A program made the position numbers and the translations under genes. From Streptomyces tauricus (GTDB lineage: Bacteria; Actinomycetota; Actinomycetes; Streptomycetales; Streptomycetaceae), in the NCBI RefSeq assembly GCF_014650955.1, contig NZ_BMVY01000024.1, positions 62,001 through 126,000 of the forward strand: a DNA stretch of 64,000 nt, read 5' to 3'. Of the stretch, positions 42,530-51,634 are shown piece after piece. Numbering within the stretch: the stretch's first letter is position 1; each line of letters opens with the position of its first letter. The notes under the pieces were generated by a model that was not told where the DNA came from, searched no databases, and saw only the letters and a list, made by a program, of their open reading frames with translations.

Positions 42530-43501
42530 CTACCGCCCGTACAGCTCCGCGACGGAGGCCGCCACCCGCGCCAACTCCTCGCGCACCCCGAGCGGTGAGA
42601 GGACCTCCAGCCGGTCCCCGAAGGCGAGCAGCGGGCGCGCCTCGCCCACGACCCCGTACGCGAGCCGCGCCACGACCCACTCGCTCGTACCGTCGTCCTC
42701 GGGCGGCTCGGTGAGCGTGCCGCCGTGCAGGCGCAGGAACAGGTCGAACCGGTCGCGCCGTACCCGCACGGTCACATCGATCCCGCCGGGCCGCTCCTCG
42801 ACCTCGCGCCGCAACGCCTGCCAGGCGTCGGCCAGTTCCACTCCGGGCCGCCGCCGCACGGGCGCGTCGGTGAGCCGGGCCGAGCGCACCCGGTCGGCCC
42901 GGAAGAGCCGGGGCCTGCCGCGCCGGTCGGCCACGAGGTACCAGACGCCCGCCTTGGCGACGAGCCCGTACGGGTCCACGGTGTACGTACGCGGCTCGGT
43001 GTCGCCGCCGTGGCGATAGCTCATCCGCAGCCTGCGGTCGGCGAACACGGCGTCCTGGAGCACCCCGAGGTCGACGACGGCCCGGGGCCCGCCGTTCTTG
43101 CCCGTGGTCCAGCGCGTGGCGTCGACGAGGATGCGGCGGCTGGTCACCTCGGCGGCGGGCCGGTGCGGCTCCGGCAGCGCGGCCATCACCTTGCGCAGCG
43201 CGGAACCGAGGGCCGCGTCGAGGCCGAGCGCGGTGTGGGCCCCCTGTGCGGCCAGCACGAACAGGGCGCGCGACTCGTCGGCGGTGAGCCCGGTGACGTC
43301 CGTACGGAATCCGGCGAGCAGTTCGATCCCGCCGTGCCGGCCGCGCTCGGCGTAGACCGGGACGCCGGCGGCGGACAGCGCCTCGACGTCCCGGTAGATG
43401 GTCCGCACCGACACTTCGAGCCGCTCGGCGAGTTCGGGCGCGGGCACCCGGCCACGGGTCTGCAGCAGCAGCAGAATGGACAGCAGCCGATCGGACTTCA
43501 C
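42530..43501 (-). CDS. WYL-domain helix-turn-helix regulator (YafY type)
   Basis: The 323-residue protein has an N-terminal HTH (VPAPELAERLEVSVRTIYRDVEALSAAGVPVYAERGRHGGIELL), a WYL domain in the middle (RMSYRHGGDTEPRTYTVDPYGLVAKAGVWYLVADR) and a C-terminal WCX part. WYL proteins bind nucleic acids or nucleotides and control DNA-repair and defence genes, among others. The next gene upstream is a thioesterase 18 bases away on the same strand. No target is evident. Confidence 0.9.
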   Translation of the reverse strand: MKSDRLLSILLLLQTRGRVPAPELAERLEVSVRTIYRDVEALSAAGVPVYAERGRHGGIELLAGFRTDVTGLTADESRALFVLAAQGAHTALGLDAALGSALRKVMAALPEPHRPAAEVTSRRILVDATRWTTGKNGGPRAVVDLGVLQDAVFADRRLRMSYRHGGDTEPRTYTVDPYGLVAKAGVWYLVADRRGRPRLFRADRVRSARLTDAPVRRRPGVELADAWQALRREVEERPGGIDVTVRVRRDRFDLFLRLHGGTLTEPPEDDGTSEWVVARLAYGVVGEARPLLAFGDRLEVLSPLGVREELARVAASVAELYGR

Positions 43502-43519
43502 ACCCTCAGGGTACGAAGG

Positions 43520-44386
43520 TCAGCCGAGCCGTACCCGGGCCAGCTGGCGCGACTGGGCGACGAGGCGGTCCGCGCTGTCCCAGACCTCGGCGTCCTCCTC
43601 CAGGAAACCGCCCGCGAGGTTGCGGGTGGTGATGGCGATCCGCAGCGGGCCCGGCGCCGGACGGGCGCGCACGTGCACGGTCAGCTCGACGGTGGGCACC
43701 CAGCCGCTCAGGCCGAGTTCGAAGGCGGTCGGCGGCAGCGCGTCCACCGCGAGGAGCAGCGAGAGGGGGTCGGCGTCGCGGCCGTCGGCGAGGCCGAACC
43801 AGGCGCGCATCTCGCCCCGGCCGGACGGCGCTCCGAGGGCCCAGCCGAGCGTGCCCGGGTCGAGCTTGAGCATCAGCCGGTCGGCGATGGCCGAACTGCC
43901 GGGGACGGGGGCGCCGTCGGGGCTGTCCGAGGCGCCGAAGCACTGGTCGATCGGCGGGATCGCGGGCGGCGTCGCGGTCGTACGGACGTCATCGGGCAGG
44001 CTGTCGAGGTCCCCGTACGAGGCGAGGACGCGGATCCGCTCGACCTCGTGGCCTTCGTCGTCGTACTGGAAGAGGGACGCCTGGCCGGTGGAGAGGGTGC
44101 GACCGGTGCGTACGACGTCGGTGCGCACGACCGCGGGGCCCGGGCGGGAGGCCGTCAGGTAGTGCGCGGAGACCGTGAACGGGTCGGGGTGCGGCAGGGC
44201 GTCGGCGAGCGCGCGGCCCAGGACGGCGAGGAGGTAGCCGCCGTTGACGGCGCTGATGATCGTCCACCCGGCGGACAGGTCGATGTCGTAGACGCCGGGT
44301 TCGCGTCGGGTGACCGCGGTGTCGCGGTCGAACTCGCTGTCGCCGATCCTGGACCGCAGCGCGTGCGCGGAAGCTGCTTCTGGCAT
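43520..44386 (-). CDS. Acyl-CoA thioesterase family protein (double hot-dog)
   Basis: A 288-residue protein of the TesB-like double hot-dog type: WTIISAVNGGYLLAVLGRA and HPDPFTVSAHYLTASRPGPA in the first fold, and VDALPPTAFELGLSGWVPTVELTVHVR in the second. It should hydrolyse acyl-CoA esters; the acyl chain is unknown. The ATG at 44386 (MPEAASAHAL) is chosen; the open frame continues to a TTG five codons earlier. The WYL regulator gene follows 18 bases later, so the two are likely co-transcribed. Confidence 0.87.
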   Translation of the reverse strand: MPEAASAHALRSRIGDSEFDRDTAVTRREPGVYDIDLSAGWTIISAVNGGYLLAVLGRALADALPHPDPFTVSAHYLTASRPGPAVVRTDVVRTGRTLSTGQASLFQYDDEGHEVERIRVLASYGDLDSLPDDVRTTATPPAIPPIDQCFGASDSPDGAPVPGSSAIADRLMLKLDPGTLGWALGAPSGRGEMRAWFGLADGRDADPLSLLLAVDALPPTAFELGLSGWVPTVELTVHVRARPAPGPLRIAITTRNLAGGFLEEDAEVWDSADRLVAQSRQLARVRLG

Positions 44387-44509
44387 GGATGAACGGTACA
44401 ACAGGTAATTACTAAGCGGTAGCTTTCCCCGTTTCGATCACATGAACTCGGACCGGCCCGCTCCCGCACCTATCCCCGAACCTCTCCGGCACCTCTCCCC
44501 CACCCCGAC

Positions 44510-45193
44510 TCACTCCGGCACCTCCACCGCCGTCGAGCGGCGGTGCCACGCCCGGGGCGCGCGCCAGTGGTACCGCATCGCGAGCAGCCGCAGCGCGAAG
44601 GCCGTCACGACCGCGAGCCCCGAGGTGAACGGGCTCAGCGCGTCGTAGCGGATGCACAGGGCGACCATCGTGGCGCCGACGATGGCGGGCACGGCGTACA
44701 GGTCGCGGTCCCAGCGCAGCAGCGAGGGCACCTCGTTGGCGAGGACGTCCCGCAGCACACCGCCGCCGACAGCCGTGGCGAGGCCCAGGGTCACGGAAGC
44801 GGTGAGGCCGAGCCCGTACTCGTACGCCTTCGTCGTGCCGGAGACGCAGAAGAGGCCGAGGCCGGCGGCGTCGAAGACGTTCACCCCCAGCTGGATGCGT
44901 TCCACCTCGGGGTGGAGGAAGAACACGAGCAGGGTGGCGAGGAGCGGGGTGAGGAAGTACCCGAGGTCCGTGAAGGCCGCGGGCGGCACGGCTCCGATGA
45001 TCAGGTCCCGGAACAGGCCGCCACCCAGCGCGGTGACCTCCGCGAGGACGGCGATGCCGAAGACGTCGAAGTTCTTGCGCACGGCCAGCAGCGCGCCGGA
45101 GATCGCGAAGAAGAAGATGCCGACGAGTTCGAGCGTGTGCTGGACGGAGGGCGTGAAGAGTTGCTGGAGCACCTCTGCATTCTCACCCAGCAC
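44510..45193 (-). CDS. TRIC-type (YicG/UPF0126) cation channel family membrane protein
   Basis: The 227-residue protein has seven hydrophobic helices and two repeats of the family motif: GGGLFRDLIIGAVPPAAF and GGGVLRDVLANEVPSLL. Bacterial TRIC channels form trimers that conduct K+ and other monovalent cations. The chosen start is the GTG giving VLGENAEVLQQLF; another GTG seven codons downstream is possible. It lies alone between the thioesterase and the transporter operon. Confidence 0.9.
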   Translation of the reverse strand: MLGENAEVLQQLFTPSVQHTLELVGIFFFAISGALLAVRKNFDVFGIAVLAEVTALGGGLFRDLIIGAVPPAAFTDLGYFLTPLLATLLVFFLHPEVERIQLGVNVFDAAGLGLFCVSGTTKAYEYGLGLTASVTLGLATAVGGGVLRDVLANEVPSLLRWDRDLYAVPAIVGATMVALCIRYDALSPFTSGLAVVTAFALRLLAMRYHWRAPRAWHRRSTAVEVPE

Positions 45194-45195
45194 AC

Positions 45196-45226
45196 AGCCC
45201 CCGCCTTACATTGCAAGGCGGGGGCT
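45196..45226 (-). terminator. Terminator of the peptide transporter operon
   Basis: Perfect 12-bp stem with a 7-base loop (AGCCCCCGCCTT and its complement), about 40 bases after the dppF stop. It ends three bases before the TRIC start region, so it also insulates that gene. Confidence 0.82.
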
Positions 45227-45266
45227 CGGTGTTACTTGTCTTACTTCTCTTGCTTACTTCTCCTGC

Positions 45267-46562
45267 CTACTTCTCCTTGGCGGGAGCCTCGTCCTCGGGC
45301 GCGGCCACGGCCGACGTCTCGGTGACGACAGGCTTCTCGGTCACGGCCGGCTTCTCGGCCGGCGTGGCCGTGACCTCCGCCGCCACCGCGGCCGAGGTCG
45401 CCGCGGACTCCGCGAGGACCTCGTCGGCCACCAGCTCCGCCGCCTGCTTCGCGACGGTCAGCAGCACGGTGTCCTGCGGTGCCTGGTCCTCGAAGTTCTC
45501 GGGGTGGTGGCAGGCGACCTGCTGACCGGGCTTCAGCTCCAGGAGCGGCGGCTCGGTCGTCTTGCAGATCTCCGTGGCCTTCCAGCACCGCGTGTGGAAG
45601 CGGCAGCCGCTCGGCGGTGAGATCGGCGAGGGCACGTCACCCTGGAGCAGGATGCGCTCGCTCTTGGCCGACTTGCGCCGCGGGTCCGGGATCGGCACGG
45701 CCGACATGAGCGCCTTGGTGTACGGGTGCATCGGCGCCTTGTACAGCGAGTCGCGGTCGGCCAGCTCGACGATCTTGCCGAGGTACATCACGGCGATACG
45801 GTCCGAGACATGGCGTACGACGGACAGGTCGTGCGCGATGATCACGTACGTGAGGCCGAGCTCCTGCTGGAGGTCGTCCAGCAGGTTCACCACCTGCGCC
45901 TGGATCGACACGTCGAGCGCGGAGACCGGCTCGTCCGCCACGACCATCTTCGGGTTGAGCGCGAGCGCGCGGGCGATGCCGATGCGCTGGCGCTGGCCGC
46001 CGGAGAACTCGTGGGGGTAGCGGTTGTAGTGCTCGGGGTTGAGCCCGACCACCGACAGCAGCCGCTGGACCTCCTTCTTGACACCGCCCTCGGGCGTGAC
46101 GCCCTGGAGCTTGAAGGGGGCGCTGATGATCGTGCCGATGGTGTGGCGCGGGTTCAGCGACGAGTACGGGTCCTGGAAGATCATCTGGACGTCACGGCGC
46201 ATCGGGCGCATCGCGCCCACCCCGAGGTGCGTGATGTCCTTGCCCTCGAACTCGACCTTGCCCGCGGTCGGTTCGAGCAGCCGCGTGATCAGCCGGCCCA
46301 TCGTCGACTTGCCGCAGCCGGACTCGCCCACGACGCCCAGGGTCTCGCCGGACTTGACCTCGAAGTCGAGGCCGTCGACCGCCCGCACCGCGCCGACCTG
46401 CCGCTGGAGCAGGCCCTTGCGGATCGGGAAGTGCTTCTGCAGCCCGGTCACCTTGAGGAGCGTCTCGCCGGGAGCGGCGTCCCTGTTGAGGGTCGCACCC
46501 GCGGCCACGCCTTCGCGCTGTGCGGAGTTGGCCACTGGTTTGTCCTCTGCTTTGTCACTCAC
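45267..46562 (-). CDS. dppF: Peptide ABC transporter ATPase (DppF/OppF type) with long C-terminal tail
   Basis: The 431-residue ATPase powers peptide import with its partner DppD. Walker A is GESGCGKST, the signature is EFSGGQRQRIGIARAL, and Walker B is MVVADEPVSALD. The oligopeptide-type C-terminal motif (CRFHTRCWKATEICKTTEPPL) is present. Beyond it there is an extra tail of about 85 residues, rich in Ala, Glu, Val and Pro, probably disordered. The start codon overlaps the dppD stop by 4 bases. It is the last gene of the operon. Confidence 0.93.
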   Translation of the reverse strand: MSDKAEDKPVANSAQREGVAAGATLNRDAAPGETLLKVTGLQKHFPIRKGLLQRQVGAVRAVDGLDFEVKSGETLGVVGESGCGKSTMGRLITRLLEPTAGKVEFEGKDITHLGVGAMRPMRRDVQMIFQDPYSSLNPRHTIGTIISAPFKLQGVTPEGGVKKEVQRLLSVVGLNPEHYNRYPHEFSGGQRQRIGIARALALNPKMVVADEPVSALDVSIQAQVVNLLDDLQQELGLTYVIIAHDLSVVRHVSDRIAVMYLGKIVELADRDSLYKAPMHPYTKALMSAVPIPDPRRKSAKSERILLQGDVPSPISPPSGCRFHTRCWKATEICKTTEPPLLELKPGQQVACHHPENFEDQAPQDTVLLTVAKQAAELVADEVLAESAATSAAVAAEVTATPAEKPAVTEKPVVTETSAVAAPEDEAPAKEK

Positions 46563-47656
46563 AGCTTCGGCGCAATCTCTTCGGTCCAGATCCGTTCCCG
46601 CTGCTCCTGCGTCATGTGGCAGGCGGCCCAGTGCCGGCCGCCGACCTGGGCCAGCTCCGGACGGACCGTGCGGGTGACGTTGTCCTTGGGTACGTCCGCG
46701 TAGGCGCAGCGCGGGTTGAAGGCGCAGCCCGTCGGCAGGTTGATCAGCGAGGGCGGGGAGCCCTTGACCGGGATCAGCCGTTCGGTCTGCTCGCGGTCGA
46801 GCCGCGGCATGGAACCCAGCAGACCCCAGGTGTAGGGGTGCTTGGGCTCGTAGAAGACCTTCTCGGCCGGACCCCGCTCGATGCAGCGCCCGCCGTACAT
46901 CACCAGGATGTCGTCGGAGAGTTCGGCGACGACGCCCAGGTCGTGGGTGATGACGATGACCGCGGAGCCGAACTCCTTCTGCAGGTCCCGGATGAGGTCG
47001 AGGATCTGCGCCTGGACGGTCACGTCCAGGGCGGTCGTCGGCTCGTCCGCGATCAGCAGTTCGGGGTTGTTGACCAGCGACATCGCGATCATCGCGCGCT
47101 GGCGCATACCGCCGGAGAACTCGTGCGGGTAGCTGTCCACCCGCTTGTCCGGCTGCGGGATGCCGACGCGGTCGAGCATCTCGACGGCCCGCCTGCGGGC
47201 CGTCTTCTTGTCGACCTTGTGGTGGATGCGGTACGCCTCCACGATCTGCTGACCGATCGTGTAGTACGGGTGCAGCGCCGACAGCGGGTCCTGGAAGATC
47301 ATCGCCATCTCGCGGCCACGGAGCTTGCGCACGTGGTCGGGGTCGGCGGTGAGCAGTTCCGTGCCGTCCAGCCAGATCTCGCCGGAGATCTGGGCCTTGC
47401 GCTTGCCGTACTGGCCGGTCGTGTGCAGGCCCATGATGCCGAGCGAGGTCACCGACTTGCCCGAACCCGACTCGCCCACGATGCCGAGGGTCTTGCCCTT
47501 CTCCAGCGTGAAGCTGAGTCCGTCGACGGACTTGACCAGTCCGTCGTCGGTCGGGAAGTGCACCTTGAGGTCGCGGACTTCGAGGAAGGCGGAGGGCGCG
47601 GGCGAGTCCTTGACGGGCTCCCCCACAGCGGCTCCGCTCTTGCTGAGTTCGGTCAT
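46559..47656 (-). CDS. dppD: Peptide ABC transporter ATPase (DppD/OppD type)
   Basis: The 365-residue partner ATPase has Walker A GESGSGKSV, the signature EFSGGMRQRAMIAMSL, Walker B LLIADEPTTALD and the oligopeptide motif GCAFNPRCAYADV near the end, where Cys residues may bind a cluster or zinc. Both ends overlap neighbours by 4 bases (ATGA type), so translation is coupled to dppB and dppF. Confidence 0.95.
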   Translation of the reverse strand: MTELSKSGAAVGEPVKDSPAPSAFLEVRDLKVHFPTDDGLVKSVDGLSFTLEKGKTLGIVGESGSGKSVTSLGIMGLHTTGQYGKRKAQISGEIWLDGTELLTADPDHVRKLRGREMAMIFQDPLSALHPYYTIGQQIVEAYRIHHKVDKKTARRRAVEMLDRVGIPQPDKRVDSYPHEFSGGMRQRAMIAMSLVNNPELLIADEPTTALDVTVQAQILDLIRDLQKEFGSAVIVITHDLGVVAELSDDILVMYGGRCIERGPAEKVFYEPKHPYTWGLLGSMPRLDREQTERLIPVKGSPPSLINLPTGCAFNPRCAYADVPKDNVTRTVRPELAQVGGRHWAACHMTQEQRERIWTEEIAPKL

Positions 47657-48651
47657 GAGAGCCTCACTCGGGGGTCGATCACGGCGTACAGCAGGTCCAC
47701 CAGCAGGTTCGCGATGATCACCGCGAGCGAGGTGATCAGCGTGACGCCCAGGATGACGGGCAGGTCCTTGTCGCTGATCGCCGTGAGGACGGCCTGGCCG
47801 AGGCCGGGAAGGCTGAAGGTGGTCTCGGTGAGGATCGCGCCACCGATCAGCGCGCCGAGGTCCATGCCGAGCATGGTGAGGATCGGCGTCATGGTGGAAC
47901 GCATCGCGTGCTTCCCGATGACGACGGGTTCGGTCAGCCCCTTGGCACGGGCCGTGCGGATGTAGTCCTCACCCAGGACCTCCATCATGGTGGCCCTGGT
48001 GATGCGGGCGTACATCGCGGCGTAGAGGAACGCGAGCGTGACCCAGGGGAGGATCATGCCGCCGAGCCAGCCGGTGAAGCTCTCCGACAGCGGTACGTAC
48101 CGGCCGTCGATCCAGCCCAGTCCGTAGCTGAAGATCGCCAGCGACAGCATGCCGGTGAAGTAGATGGGGAGCGAGACGCCGCCGAGGGCGATGATCATCG
48201 CGCCGCGGTCCCAGAGGGAACCGCGCTTGAGCGCGGAGAGCACACCCGCCGCCACACCGAAGATCAGCCACAGGAAGGCGGCACCGAGCGCGAGACCCAG
48301 GGTCACCGGGAAGCGGTCGGTGAGCACCGGCCAGATGGCCTGCTCGTTGCGGAAGGAGTAGCCGAAGCAGGGCGCCGCGCACTCCGTGACGTCGCCGCCA
48401 CCCGAGTACGTACGGCCTACGAACAGGCCTTTGAAGAACTCCCAGACCTGGGCGAAGATCGGGTCTGCCAGACCGAGCTTCTGCCGCACGGCCTCGATGG
48501 CCGCAGGGTCCGCCTGCTTGCCGACGAACATCGTGGCCGGGTCCACGCCCGCCCAGCGGGGGACGAGGAAGAAGATGCCGAAGACCACCAGAATGATGAC
48601 CACCAGCATCACTGCGGCGGCGAAGAGCCGCCTGATGAGGTATGCGAGCAC
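47653..48651 (-). CDS. dppB: Peptide ABC transporter permease (DppB type)
   Basis: The 332-residue permease has six helices with the EAA-like loop EVLGEDYIRTARAKGLTEPVVIGKHA that contacts the ATPases, and a first helix (LFAAAVMLVVIILVVFGIFFL). The GTG at 48651 gives the family N-terminus VLAYLIRRL; upstream codons are unsupported. A 117-base spacer with a strong hairpin separates it from dppA. Its stop overlaps the dppD start by 4 bases. Confidence 0.94.
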   Translation of the reverse strand: MLAYLIRRLFAAAVMLVVIILVVFGIFFLVPRWAGVDPATMFVGKQADPAAIEAVRQKLGLADPIFAQVWEFFKGLFVGRTYSGGGDVTECAAPCFGYSFRNEQAIWPVLTDRFPVTLGLALGAAFLWLIFGVAAGVLSALKRGSLWDRGAMIIALGGVSLPIYFTGMLSLAIFSYGLGWIDGRYVPLSESFTGWLGGMILPWVTLAFLYAAMYARITRATMMEVLGEDYIRTARAKGLTEPVVIGKHAMRSTMTPILTMLGMDLGALIGGAILTETTFSLPGLGQAVLTAISDKDLPVILGVTLITSLAVIIANLLVDLLYAVIDPRVRLS

Positions 48652-48673
48652 TGCTCTCGGCCCGGCGGCGGTG

Positions 48674-48708
48674 CCGCGGGCCACCGGAGGTCTTCCGGTG
48701 GCCCGCGG
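48674..48708 (-). terminator. Strong hairpin between dppA and dppB
   Basis: Two perfect 15-base arms (CCGCGGGCCACCGGA and its complement) close a 5-base loop, 60 bases after the dppA stop and 22 bases before dppB. It may partly end transcription or block RNA decay, so that the binding protein is made in excess over the membrane parts, as is common in ABC operons. Confidence 0.75.
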
Positions 48709-48768
48709 GTCACGCCGCGCCGGCCTTCACCTGCCTTTCGTGCCGTATGGCGGGTGCGCCGGTCGGTG

Positions 48769-50559
48769 TTACTTCTTCAGGCCGAGGTTGACGAAGTCGT
48801 ACTGACCGCTGTAGCCGTCGGTCGTGTACACGTTCGCCAGCCGGTTGGAGCGCCAGTTGATGAACTTCTCGAAGACGAAGGGCAGGTAGTAACCGCCCTC
48901 CATGACCTTGTGGTTGATCTCCGTGGAGATCGCGGCCTTCTTCGTGTCGTCGAGCTCCTTGGTGTAGCTGTCAAAGAGTCCGTCGATCGTCTTGTCCTTG
49001 ATCAGGGCGAAGTTGTTGTTGCCGCTCTCAAGGATGTAGTCGCTGCTCCACAGGGGCAGGCCGTAACCCTGGACGCTGGGGAAGTCGGGGCCCCAGCCCA
49101 TGATGATGATGCCGTAGCCCTTCTTCTTCACGTTCGAGGGGCTACCGATGATGCCGGTGGTCTGGGCACCGTCGAACTGCTCGATGTCGACGGTGATGCC
49201 GACCTTCTTCAGCGAGGCCTGGAGGGACTCGGCGGTCGCGACCTCGACCGGCTTGTTGTTACGCACCGCGATGGTGGTCTTGAAGCCGTTCGGCTTGCCG
49301 CAGGCCTTGAGCTCTTCCTTGGCCTTGGCGGCGTTGCCGTTCTTGTTGGCCGTGGCCAGCTCGTACGGGTCGTACTTCTGGCCCTCGGAGCCCGGGACCG
49401 ACGGCGGCAGCATGTTGGTACCGATGTCACCACCGGCGACCGGGCCGCCACGAGCGGTCTGGAGCGACTCGTGGTCGGCACCGTAGATCACGGCCTTGCG
49501 GCAGTGCTCGTTGTCGAACGGCTTGACGCTCTGCGGGAAGACCGCGTAGCGGATGTAGCCGGAGACCGGGTTGTCCAGGTTGGCCTTGTGCTGCTTCAGG
49601 GCGGTGGTGCGGCCCTGCGGGGAGAGACCGGTCTGGCCGATGTCCAGGTCGTAGTCGCCCTTGATCAGGCGCTGGTCCATGTCATTGGCGTTGGTGAAGA
49701 AGTCGACCGTGATCTTGTCCGGGTACGCCTTGCGGACGGGGTCCGAGGACGCCTTCCACTCGGTGTTGCGGACGAGCACGATGCCCTTGCTCGGCGTGTA
49801 CGACTGGAACTTGTACGGGCCGGACGAGAACGGCTTCAGGCCGTACTTGGACTTGGTGTCCTTGTCCTGGCGGACCGGGGACGCCGAGGTCAGCGCGAGC
49901 ATCTCCTCGAAGTCCGAGTTCGCCGCGGGAAGCTTGAAGATGATGGTCTTGTCGTCGGGCGTCTCGATCGCCTTCAGGCCGAGCTTGTCCGCCGACTTGT
50001 CCTTGTACGGGCCCTTGTACTCCTTCTTCGGGTCCAGGACCTGCTGAAGGTAGATGGGACCGCCGGAGAGCACGTCCTGCGCCCACGCGCGCTCGATGCC
50101 GTACTTGACGTCCTTGGAGGTGATGGGCTTGCCATCTTCCCAGGTCGAGCCCTCACGCAGCGTGTACTTGTAGGTCTTGCCGTCGTCCGAGATCTCCGCC
50201 GTCTTCTCGGCGAGGTCCGGCGTGACCTCGGCGCCCGTGGCACCCGGCGCCGTCTTGTTGGTCACCAGCTGGCGGCTGTAGTACCGGGAGAAGTTCCACA
50301 TGAAGCCGTAGTAACCGCGGGTGGTGTCCCACGAGTCGGCATCCTGGGCGCCCGCGAACTTCAGCGTGCCGCCCTTCTTGGCGAGGGAGGCCTGGGCGAC
50401 CTTGTTGTTCGCGGCGTCGAAGCCGGCCGCGCCGGTCTTCGAACCGCCCCCGTCGTCGTCGTTGCCGCCGCCGCACGCCGCCGTGGACAGCAGTGCAGCG
50501 ACCACGGCTGCGGCGGCCACGGCCTGCTTGCGCCGCCCTGTGGTGCGTTGGGTACTCAC
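48769..50559 (-). CDS. dppA: Peptide-binding lipoprotein of ABC transporter (SBP family 5)
   Basis: The 596-residue lipoprotein has the lipobox STAAC (Cys near residue 29), a Gly/Asp-rich linker, and the family-5 solute-binding fold: GGTLKFAG, the signature-like PDLAEKTAEISDDGKTYKYTLREGSTWEDGKPITSKDVKYGIER, and YLPFVFEKFINWRSNRLANVY near the end. It should bind oligopeptides outside the cell and deliver them to the permease. The GTG start (VSTQRTTGRR) follows GGAGG. Hairpins flank the gene on both sides. Confidence 0.94.
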   Translation of the reverse strand: MSTQRTTGRRKQAVAAAAVVAALLSTAACGGGNDDDGGGSKTGAAGFDAANNKVAQASLAKKGGTLKFAGAQDADSWDTTRGYYGFMWNFSRYYSRQLVTNKTAPGATGAEVTPDLAEKTAEISDDGKTYKYTLREGSTWEDGKPITSKDVKYGIERAWAQDVLSGGPIYLQQVLDPKKEYKGPYKDKSADKLGLKAIETPDDKTIIFKLPAANSDFEEMLALTSASPVRQDKDTKSKYGLKPFSSGPYKFQSYTPSKGIVLVRNTEWKASSDPVRKAYPDKITVDFFTNANDMDQRLIKGDYDLDIGQTGLSPQGRTTALKQHKANLDNPVSGYIRYAVFPQSVKPFDNEHCRKAVIYGADHESLQTARGGPVAGGDIGTNMLPPSVPGSEGQKYDPYELATANKNGNAAKAKEELKACGKPNGFKTTIAVRNNKPVEVATAESLQASLKKVGITVDIEQFDGAQTTGIIGSPSNVKKKGYGIIIMGWGPDFPSVQGYGLPLWSSDYILESGNNNFALIKDKTIDGLFDSYTKELDDTKKAAISTEINHKVMEGGYYLPFVFEKFINWRSNRLANVYTTDGYSGQYDFVNLGLKK

Positions 50560-50580
50560 TCGGATCCTCCGATATGTAGC

Positions 50581-50603
50581 GGCCCGTCGACAGATGACGG
50601 GCC
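50581..50603 (-). other. Hairpin between dppC and dppA
   Basis: GGCCCGTC and its complement close a 7-base loop, in the 61-base spacer between the dppC stop and the dppA start. It is weaker than the dppA-dppB hairpin and may protect the dppA message from decay. Confidence 0.5.
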
Positions 50604-50620
50604 CTTGGGGGTACGGCAGT

Positions 50621-51634
50621 TCAGCGGGAGCCCTTCGGGTCGAGCGCGTCACGCACGCCGTCACCGAAGAGGTTGAAGGAGAGCACCGTGATGAAGATCG
50701 CCACGCCCGGGATCACCATGTACATGGGATCCGACTCGTAGTAGTCGATCGCGGCGGAGAGCATCTGCCCCCACGAGGCGGTCGGCGGCTTGACGCCGAC
50801 GCCCAGGAAGCTGAGCGCCGCCTCGGTGAGGATGTTGGTCGGGATCATCATCGTCGTGTAGACGATGATCGGAGCGACCAGGTTGGGCAGCAGCTCCTTG
50901 AACAGGATGTAGAACCGTCCGGCTCCGAGGCTGCGCGCGGCTTCGACGTACTCGCGTTCGCGCAGCGAGAGCGTCTGGCCGCGGACCACGCGGCCGACGT
51001 AGGGCCAGCCGAAGAAGCCGATGACCAGGATCATCACGAACAGGCGCACGCCCGTGCCGGTCAGACCGAGCATCTCGTTCGGCATGACCGAGACCAGCGC
51101 GATGATGAAGAGCAGCTGCGGGAAGGCCAGCAGACCGTCCATGACCCGGCTGACGGTCGCGTCGATCCAGCCGCCGAAGTAGCCGGCGAGTACACCGAGG
51201 ATCGTGCCGAGCACCACGGCGACCAGGGCCGACAGGAAGCCGACCAGCAGGGAGATCCGGGCTCCGTAGATGATCCGGGCGAAGATGTCGCGGCCGCTGA
51301 CGGGTTCGACACCGAAGAGGTGGTCCCCGCTGATGCCGCCGAAGGACCCGGTGGGGGTCGAGAAGAGCGGGTCGATCAGGTCCTCGTGGTGCGTCTCTGG
51401 ATCCTGTCCGACCAGGTTGGCGATCACTGGAGCGAGCAGCGCGATCAGGATCAGCACGAGCACGACCATGCCGCCCGCGAGGGCCAGCTTGTCGCGCTTC
51501 AGGCGCTCCCAGGCGATGCGGCCGAGGGAACGTCCTTGTACCGCCTTCGCCTCGGCGGAGCCGGCAATGAGCGCCGCCTCGTCGGCCGCGCTCGGTGCGG
51601 CTTCAGCCGTCGGCTCGTGCAATGGTGCCGTCAT
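50621..51634 (-). CDS. dppC: Peptide ABC transporter permease (DppC type)
   Basis: The 337-residue permease has a cytoplasmic N-terminal tail, a first helix (LALAGGMVVLVLILIALLAPVI), and the EAA-like loop REREYVEAARSLGAGRFYILFKELLPN. It is the first gene of the operon, so the order is C-A-B-D-F: a permease gene comes before the binding protein. From memory this order matches S. coelicolor SCO5476-5480. The ATG at 51634 (MTAPLHEPTAE) is used; the open frame continues upstream without family support. Confidence 0.93.
   Translation of the reverse strand: MTAPLHEPTAEAAPSAADEAALIAGSAEAKAVQGRSLGRIAWERLKRDKLALAGGMVVLVLILIALLAPVIANLVGQDPETHHEDLIDPLFSTPTGSFGGISGDHLFGVEPVSGRDIFARIIYGARISLLVGFLSALVAVVLGTILGVLAGYFGGWIDATVSRVMDGLLAFPQLLFIIALVSVMPNEMLGLTGTGVRLFVMILVIGFFGWPYVGRVVRGQTLSLREREYVEAARSLGAGRFYILFKELLPNLVAPIIVYTTMMIPTNILTEAALSFLGVGVKPPTASWGQMLSAAIDYYESDPMYMVIPGVAIFITVLSFNLFGDGVRDALDPKGSR

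Noticed and set aside
44406..44425. GTAATTACTAAGCGGTAGC as a TetR-type operator upstream of the thioesterase gene
   Set aside because: The symmetry is weak (only the outer bases match), and no second copy was found nearby.
47908..50676. 922-codon open frame on the plus strand
   Set aside because: It is antisense to dppB and dppA, whose families and motifs are clear. Long antisense frames are usual in DNA with extreme third-position G+C.
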